The translations under genes were made by a program, and so were the position numbers. DNA of 33,831 nucleotides. It comes from Desulfobulbaceae bacterium. Lineage in GTDB: Bacteria; Desulfobacterota; Desulfobulbia; Desulfobulbales; Desulfobulbaceae. Below are positions 28,465 to 33,831 of this stretch, piece by piece. Below the pieces are notes generated by a model. That model was given only the letters and a program-made list of their open reading frames with translations, made no database searches and had not been told where the DNA came from. Numbering within the stretch: position 1 is the stretch's first letter; each line of letters starts with the position of its first letter. The DNA lies in assembly GCA_015486315.1 (NCBI GenBank), contig WFRY01000330.1, forward strand, positions 1-33,831, written 5' to 3'.

Positions 28465-30092
28465 TCAGCGAAAAAAAACAGCAACTCCTTATCTTCAGTA
28501 TACTCTGTCTGCTGGCAGGCTGTGGCCTGATATCCTGCGCTCAGAAAGCACCGGAACCTGCTCCGGCAGTACGCAAACTCACCATCATCGGCACGGGTGA
28601 TCTGCAGGGAAACCTTGAGCCGACACTCAGATCAATTCGCATTACCAGGGGAGAAGAAAAAACCGAGGTCGTTGGAGGCATCAGCAGGCTTGCCGCGCTG
28701 ATCAAACAGATCCGGCAGGAGAGCCCGGATCCGGTAATTGCCGTATCTTCCGGTGATGATCTCATGGGGAAATACTTCCAGCAGTTCAGGGGCAAGGCCA
28801 TCTTCAGTCTGATGGATACGGCAGGTTATGAACTGCTGGCCCTGGGCAATCATGAATTCGACCATGGCCCCGAGGTGTTGGCCCGGGCTCTGAACTCCGT
28901 TGACTTCACTGTACTCTGCTCTGATCTGGAGGTCGAAAAAACCTCCATGGCAGGAAGCTGTCAACCGTATCTGCTCAAGGACTACCAGGGTATCCGGGTA
29001 GGTTTCTTCTCCCTTATGACGAATGATTTCCCGGTGGTTACAGTACACGGCAAGGTAAAAATCCGGCAAAACCAGGTGGTCGTTGCCCGCAACATGGTTG
29101 AGCTGCTCAGGAAAAAAGGCGCCCGGATCATTATCGCGGTCACCCATATCGGGACGGCCAAAGACCGGGAACTTGCCGCAGGTGTAGAAGGCATTGATAT
29201 CATATTCGGCGGTCATTCCCATAACTACCAGGCCACAGTGGAACGAGTGAACAACACACTTATTGTCAACGGCGGCGAAAAGGGTCCGGCCCTGGTCAGG
29301 CTGGATGTTTCTCTGGATAAGGATAATCATATACTGCCGGGCTCGGCAGCATACACACTCATTCCGGTCACAGCAGATATCAAGCCTGTTCCTGCAGTGG
29401 AAACACAACTTGCCCAGTACCGAAATCAACTGCCTGCGGCAACCGTGGTGGGGAAAACAGAACAGGAATGGGACCTGAGCAGTACAAGTCTGCGCACCCG
29501 GGAATCAGCCGTTGCCGATCTGGTGACTGATATAATACGCAACCAGTTTCAGGTTGACGTCGTCCTCTACAATGGGGGTGCCTTTCGCGGCAGGCAACAA
29601 TACCCTGCCGGTCCGATTACCAATAGGATGTTGACCGACATAGACGAATTTGAATGCACTATCTACCTGCTGACCATACAGGGAAAATATCTCCGCCAAA
29701 TCCTTGAACACTCTGCCACCCTGATCGGCGAGGGGGGATTTTTGCAGGTTTCAGGGATTCAATTCAAAATTGACCCCAATGGACTCCCCCAGAAACTGTC
29801 GGTAACAGACGCTGCACACTCCCGCATCAGTCAGGCGGGCAGCCGAGTCCAGGATATCAGGATACAGTCCTCAGACGGTTCCTGGCAACCCATTGATCCT
29901 GAGCACGAGTACCGAATTGCCAGCAACAGTTTTCTGGTCGAGATGGGGGGGAACCATTATTTCTGGTTAAAAAAATACGGTACCGATATCCGGAACACCT
30001 ACCTGACCATGGGAGCAATCATGATAAACTATGTCCGCAATCATAAGGTCGTCAATCCCGTCACACCGGACGGCAGGATTACCATAAAATAA
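28461..30092 (+). CDS. 5'-nucleotidase / 2',3'-cyclic phosphodiesterase-like lipoprotein (UshA-like)
   Basis: Lipobox LCLLAGC; GTGDLQGNLEP; LALGNHEFDHG; IIFGGHSHNY; C-terminal 5'-nucleotidase domain (ESAVADLVTDIIR; NGGAFRG). ATGA overlap with the RND permease. Confidence 0.9.
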   Translation: MISEKKQQLLIFSILCLLAGCGLISCAQKAPEPAPAVRKLTIIGTGDLQGNLEPTLRSIRITRGEEKTEVVGGISRLAALIKQIRQESPDPVIAVSSGDDLMGKYFQQFRGKAIFSLMDTAGYELLALGNHEFDHGPEVLARALNSVDFTVLCSDLEVEKTSMAGSCQPYLLKDYQGIRVGFFSLMTNDFPVVTVHGKVKIRQNQVVVARNMVELLRKKGARIIIAVTHIGTAKDRELAAGVEGIDIIFGGHSHNYQATVERVNNTLIVNGGEKGPALVRLDVSLDKDNHILPGSAAYTLIPVTADIKPVPAVETQLAQYRNQLPAATVVGKTEQEWDLSSTSLRTRESAVADLVTDIIRNQFQVDVVLYNGGAFRGRQQYPAGPITNRMLTDIDEFECTIYLLTIQGKYLRQILEHSATLIGEGGFLQVSGIQFKIDPNGLPQKLSVTDAAHSRISQAGSRVQDIRIQSSDGSWQPIDPEHEYRIASNSFLVEMGGNHYFWLKKYGTDIRNTYLTMGAIMINYVRNHKVVNPVTPDGRITIK

Positions 30093-30103
30093 TGGTTTGC
30101 GCA

Positions 30104-30130
30104 GTAAGCGCTCCATGAACACCCTGCTGC
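30104..30130. repeat. Dispersed repeat family B, half copy
   Basis: GTAAGCGCTCCATGAACACCCTGCTG matches one arm of copies 1 and 2. Confidence 0.75.
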
Positions 30131-30249
30131 CAAGAGATGTCAATTTTTCGACATCTTTGCCGTCTTTACCTCATAGCCTCTTTGTCACCGGCAAGACTTA
30201 TTGACATAACATGCTGTTTCAACAGATTAAATATTAAAATAATTTTTAT

Positions 30250-30265
30250 TGGCACGATATTAGCT
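30250..30265 (+). promoter_or_regulatory. Candidate sigma-54 promoter of the PilZ-like gene
   Basis: TGGCACGATATTAGCT: near-consensus, GG-N10-GC, 55 bp upstream of the ATG at 30320. Confidence 0.65.
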
Positions 30266-30319
30266 TCTTTACAATCAAATTGTATTGCAAAATTTCAGCA
30301 AATAGACAGGAGATTGCAA

Positions 30320-30619
30320 ATGTTAAACGAACGACGTCATGCCGGCAGATATGAAATCAACTACCCCCTGCTGCTCACAGAGAAAACAGGGCCGGCCGAA
30401 GGAACATATCTGGCACAAATTCTTGACGCCGGAACAGACGGTATGCGCCTGCTGCTGGCTGGTGCCAACCCTCTCCAAGTCGGCAGTGAATTGAACCTTG
30501 CCTGTTCTCCTGCCCGTGATAACGAAGATGATCAGGGGTGGCAACCTGTTCATCTTCGCTGTAAGGTTGCCTGGCAGGATCTGGATAATAACCAGATAGG
30601 CCTGGCCTATATCCAATAA
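30320..30619 (+). CDS. PilZ-like domain protein
   Basis: MLNERRHAGRYEINYPLLL (RRxxxR-type start), DAGTDGMRLLL, CKVAWQDLDNNQIGLAYI. ATG at 30320 after AGGAG; the upstream 61 codons of the ORF track cross the repeat and the promoter. Confidence 0.75.
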   Translation: MLNERRHAGRYEINYPLLLTEKTGPAEGTYLAQILDAGTDGMRLLLAGANPLQVGSELNLACSPARDNEDDQGWQPVHLRCKVAWQDLDNNQIGLAYIQ

Positions 30620-30636
30620 CAGGTAACCTCCCTGCT

Positions 30637-30675
30637 CCCCGGCAAGGCCGCCTCCTCCCTGCCGGGGTGTTTTTT
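30637..30675 (+). terminator. Intrinsic terminator after the PilZ-like gene
   Basis: CCCCGGCAAGG...CCCTGCCGGGG then TGTTTTTT. Confidence 0.85.
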
Positions 30676-30699
30676 CCGCAGTAGTTCTCCTTTTTAGCC

Positions 30700-30736
30700 C
30701 CGACAACAGGCCCCCTGTCGGATTTTCTTGTTTTTT
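30700..30736 (+). terminator. Second tandem terminator-like hairpin
   Basis: CCGACA...TGTCGG followed by ATTTTCTTGTTTTTT. Confidence 0.55.
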
Positions 30737-30847
30737 CCGGTTTTCTCTGCTATTTCCCGATCACTATTCAAATTGTATACAGGCCCCTCTGTCCTGCTTT
30801 GCTCCCGACAGTGAGCATAAACCTTAACAAATCCGAACCTCCTGTCC

Positions 30848-32089
30848 ATGAACCCCTATCTCATCTTTATTCTGGCCGTCCTGATCCTGAGCTACCTCCT
30901 GAATCTGCTCATTGCCGTCCTGGAACTGCGGGCTCTGGACCCTGAGCTGCCAATTGAGTTCAGGGATGTCTTTAATCAGGAGAAATACCGAAAATCTCAG
31001 CAATACACCAGAGTAACGACCCGTTTCTCCCAAATTCAAGATACCTTTATGCTGCTGGTCACTATCTGGTTTATCCTGGCAGGCGGCTTTAACAAACTGG
31101 ATCTGATCGCCCGCAGTTTCGGACTGGCCTCCATTGGTACCGGTCTGCTGTTCACCGGAGGACTTGTCCTGCTCTCCTCCGTTGTGGGCCTGCCTTTCTC
31201 CATCTACTCCACCTTTGTCATTGAAGAACGATTTGGTTTCAACACAACCACCCTGAAAACTTTTATCCTGGACCTGTTGAAAACCATAGTCCTGGCTGTC
31301 TGTATCGGAGGACCGCTGCTGACTGCCATACTCTGGTTTTTCCAGGTCACCGGCAGCCTGGCCTGGTTATACTGCTGGCTCGCCGTTACCATCTTTATCC
31401 TCATCATCCAGTTCCTGGCCCCGGTACTGATCATGCCGCTGTTTAACAAGTTTACTCCGCTTGAGGATGGGGAGCTGAAAAAATCAATCTCCGACTATGC
31501 ACAGGCGCAGCAGTTTGCCATCCAGGGTATTTACACCATGGATGGATCCAAACGTTCGACCCGGCTCAATGCTTTTTTCACCGGTTTCGGCCGCTTTCGC
31601 AGGATTGTTTTTTTTGATACCCTGGTGGAAAAACTTAAAGTCAAGGAGATCGTCGCTGTCCTGGCTCACGAAATGGGCCATTTCAAACATAAGCATATTT
31701 TCAAGATGATGGCGGCCTCCATTCTCCAGACAGGGATCATGTTTTTTATCATGTCCCTGTTCCTGGAGAACCGGCAGCTCTTTGCAGCCTTTGGCATGGA
31801 ACATGTTTCCATCTACGGGGGACTGATTTTCTTTGGTTTTCTCTATGCACCATTCTCCACCCTGATCGCCATCTTCTTTAACCTGTTTTCCAGAAAACAT
31901 GAGTTTGAAGCAGATGCCTGGGCAGTGACCAGCACGGGACAACCACAGGATTTGATCAGCGGACTGAAAAAACTCTGTGTCCACAACCTCTCCAACCTGA
32001 CCCCGCACCCGCTCAATGTGTTTGTAAACTACTCCCACCCGCCGATTCTGCAGCGGATCCGGGCCATTGAGCAGTTGTCAAAGACATGA
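30848..32089 (+). CDS. M48 family Ste24/CAAX prenyl protease-like metallopeptidase
   Basis: Multi-TM; FVIEERFGFN; DGSKRSTRLNAFFTGFGRFRRIVFFDTLVEKL; AHEMGHFKHKH zinc motif; HEFEADAWA. Confidence 0.92.
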   Translation: MNPYLIFILAVLILSYLLNLLIAVLELRALDPELPIEFRDVFNQEKYRKSQQYTRVTTRFSQIQDTFMLLVTIWFILAGGFNKLDLIARSFGLASIGTGLLFTGGLVLLSSVVGLPFSIYSTFVIEERFGFNTTTLKTFILDLLKTIVLAVCIGGPLLTAILWFFQVTGSLAWLYCWLAVTIFILIIQFLAPVLIMPLFNKFTPLEDGELKKSISDYAQAQQFAIQGIYTMDGSKRSTRLNAFFTGFGRFRRIVFFDTLVEKLKVKEIVAVLAHEMGHFKHKHIFKMMAASILQTGIMFFIMSLFLENRQLFAAFGMEHVSIYGGLIFFGFLYAPFSTLIAIFFNLFSRKHEFEADAWAVTSTGQPQDLISGLKKLCVHNLSNLTPHPLNVFVNYSHPPILQRIRAIEQLSKT

Positions 32090-32238
32090 CCCAACCGATA
32101 ACCAAACACCATGTGACCTGTCCTGTCTGCGGCCGCAGCTTTGCCATGGATGCAGTGATATGGTCTGAGCAGTCCGGGCACCCCCTCTACCCTGAATGCC
32201 GGGCAGAAGAAGAGAGTTGCGGGTGCAGCGATGATTAA
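32086..32238 (+). CDS. Small Cys-rich (zinc-ribbon-like) protein, 50 aa
   Basis: Not in the ORF track: MTQPITKHHVTCPVCGRSFAMDAVIWSEQSGHPLYPECRAEEESCGCSDD*. ATGA overlap with the upstream protease and 8-bp overlap with the downstream CDS; CPVC and CGC motifs. Confidence 0.65.
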   Translation: MTQPITKHHVTCPVCGRSFAMDAVIWSEQSGHPLYPECRAEEESCGCSDD

Positions 32239-33349
32239 TGAACTGCAGCAGTTATGGCTTAACCAGCTGGTGCGTGAATTTACCGATATCTGTTTTCAGT
32301 ACCGGCTTGAACTTCGACCCCCTATTCTGGAACTGTCAAATGCGACAAAGCAGTTGGGGTGCTGGCTTCCCGGCCAAAGAACAATCAGGTTAAGCCGCAG
32401 CCTTATCATGGAGAACCCATGGGACGTTGTGCTGATGGTATTCAAACATGAAATGGCCCACCAGGTATGCAGTGAAATCTTTGCCTGCCGCAACAATGGG
32501 CATGATCAACATTTCCAACAGGCCTGCCGAATGCTTGGCGTGCCGCCTCCCTATAACCGTTCCTCCGGTGATCTGACCGAGGTGGTCTGCCGACCGCCGG
32601 AAGACCGGCAGACCACAGCCGGACGAAACATCATCGTACGTATAAACAAATTACTGGCCCTGGCCGGATCCGACAACGAACACGAGGCAGCCCTTGCCAT
32701 GCAGCGAGCCACCGAACTCCTGCATCGACATAATCTGAATGCAGCAACAGACACATCCCCATCGACCTGCACCCGCCTCATCATCAATACCCGGAAAAAA
32801 CAGATCCCCTCCTTCAGACGATCCATCTGTGCAATCCTGAGGGATTATTTTTTTGTCCAGATCATCTGCTCATCAATCTATGACCCGCAGACAGACAACA
32901 CCTACAAAACCATTGAACTGCTGGGCAGGGCTGAAAACGTGCCGGTTGCCGAACACTGCTATTACTTCCTGGAACAGCAATTAGAAGGCCTCTGGCAAAA
33001 AAATCGCCATAAATTCAGGGGTAATACCCGCACAGCCAAGAACAGCTATTACCTTGGCCTGCTGCACGGCTTTGCCCGGAAGCTGGCAGCCCAGGTTCAG
33101 AGTAATGAGAGAATAAATGAGCAGGCTCTTTCCGGGAAAATAACTCCGGGAGCTCTGGCTGTAACCACGGACAACCAGTTACAGGATTTTGTCGGTTTCC
33201 ACTTTCCGCGCCTGAAGACACGTACTGTTCGTGGAGCCAGGATCTATCGACAGCCCTATGATGAAGCCGTAGCTACCGGCAAAACCATTGTCTTAAATAG
33301 AAGTGTTACCGATAAAAAAAAGGGTGCAGGAGGGCTGCTCAAGAGATAA
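32231..33349 (+). CDS. SprT-like metalloprotease-type domain fused to DUF2786-like domain
   Basis: N-terminal VLMVFKHEMAHQVCSEIF (HExxH) in SprT context; INKLLALAGSDNEHEAALAMQRATELLHRHNL typical of DUF2786; conserved-looking C-terminus. Confidence 0.75.
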   Translation: MINELQQLWLNQLVREFTDICFQYRLELRPPILELSNATKQLGCWLPGQRTIRLSRSLIMENPWDVVLMVFKHEMAHQVCSEIFACRNNGHDQHFQQACRMLGVPPPYNRSSGDLTEVVCRPPEDRQTTAGRNIIVRINKLLALAGSDNEHEAALAMQRATELLHRHNLNAATDTSPSTCTRLIINTRKKQIPSFRRSICAILRDYFFVQIICSSIYDPQTDNTYKTIELLGRAENVPVAEHCYYFLEQQLEGLWQKNRHKFRGNTRTAKNSYYLGLLHGFARKLAAQVQSNERINEQALSGKITPGALAVTTDNQLQDFVGFHFPRLKTRTVRGARIYRQPYDEAVATGKTIVLNRSVTDKKKGAGGLLKR

Positions 33350-33686
33350 TTAAAAGGCTTAAGGCGGGTGTAATGCTGCCGGGCCCTTGTCCACATCATC
33401 ACCCGATTAAAGTACAACATATTTTTCATATTTCCCCTGCCGGTTTATAGAAGACCAACCTTACCCGTGCCCCCTGCAGCAACCTGACCCACCTGCAACA
33501 CAACTGTCGGCCATATCGCCACACTCCTGTTATTTCCCGCCACAGTAATGTAAAATATCTCAGTCTGCAGCACATAAGTGTTGTAGGCCCACCTCTGTAA
33601 TCCGCTGAATTATAAAACAAAAATTAGGAATAAAAACAGATAATTATAACACACCATTACCTTTTACTTGTTAAAAAATTCAATTC

Positions 33687-33702
33687 AGGCACGCATGGTG
33701 CA
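33687..33702 (+). promoter_or_regulatory. Candidate sigma-54 promoter of the right-edge gene
   Basis: AGGCACGCATGGTGCA: GG-N10-GC, 48 bp upstream of the ATG at 33750. Confidence 0.6.
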
Positions 33703-33749
33703 ATAGTGAGGACAAAGAAACAAACCAACCAATAAATCAGGAGGACACC

Positions 33750-33831
33750 ATGACTGCTCAGACAACCACAAAAACAACGGCAAAAGTAAATGTTGGACAG
33801 GAAACCGGACAGTATGCAGTTAAGGCAATCG
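33750..33831 (+). CDS. Unknown protein, N-terminal 27 aa (runs off the window)
   Basis: MTAQTTTKTTAKVNVGQETGQYAVKAI...; good RBS (AGGAGG); truncated by the edge. Confidence 0.7.
   Translation, partial: MTAQTTTKTTAKVNVGQETGQYAVKAI

Noticed and set aside
30137-30319. N-terminal 61 codons of ORF 30137..30619
   Set aside because: They cross the sigma-54 promoter candidate and an AT-rich leader; the PilZ-like protein starts at 30320 behind AGGAG.

Overview
Gene-dense chromosomal window that looks like a Desulfobacterota (Desulfobulbaceae-like) anaerobe. The lineage is inferred from gene content only. Recognisable modules are: zwf plus an acetolactate-synthase-like TPP enzyme (-); an ExeA/DamX-like AAA+ ATPase with a SPOR-like C-terminus (+); tRNA-Ala(GGC) (-); mreB-mreC-mreD-mrdA-rodA (+); argB-argD-BASS-family transporter (-); lptA-lptB-rpoN-ptsN (+); type II DAHP synthase (-); an orphan HsdR_N-like protein and an AcsE-like methyltransferase (-); an RND tripartite efflux set coupled to a 5'-nucleotidase (+); a PilZ-like protein (+); and a Ste24-like M48 protease, a 50-aa Cys-rich ORF and a SprT-like/DUF2786-like protein (+). 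Partial genes lie at both edges. The most interesting non-coding signals are: (1) two copies of a MITE-like element (4064-4266 and 15644-15795) with GTAACTATTCAGG-type ends, each flanked by a perfect but different 8-bp direct repeat (GAAAAGAG; CAATTATT); (2) a second palindromic dispersed repeat family with GTAAGCG ends at 12465-12571, 19162-19257 and a half copy at 30104-30130, one of which supplies the stop codon of ptsN; (3) three sigma-54-type (GG-N10-GC) promoter candidates upstream of the two edge genes and the PilZ-like gene. No CRISPR array, rRNA or intact transposase was seen.
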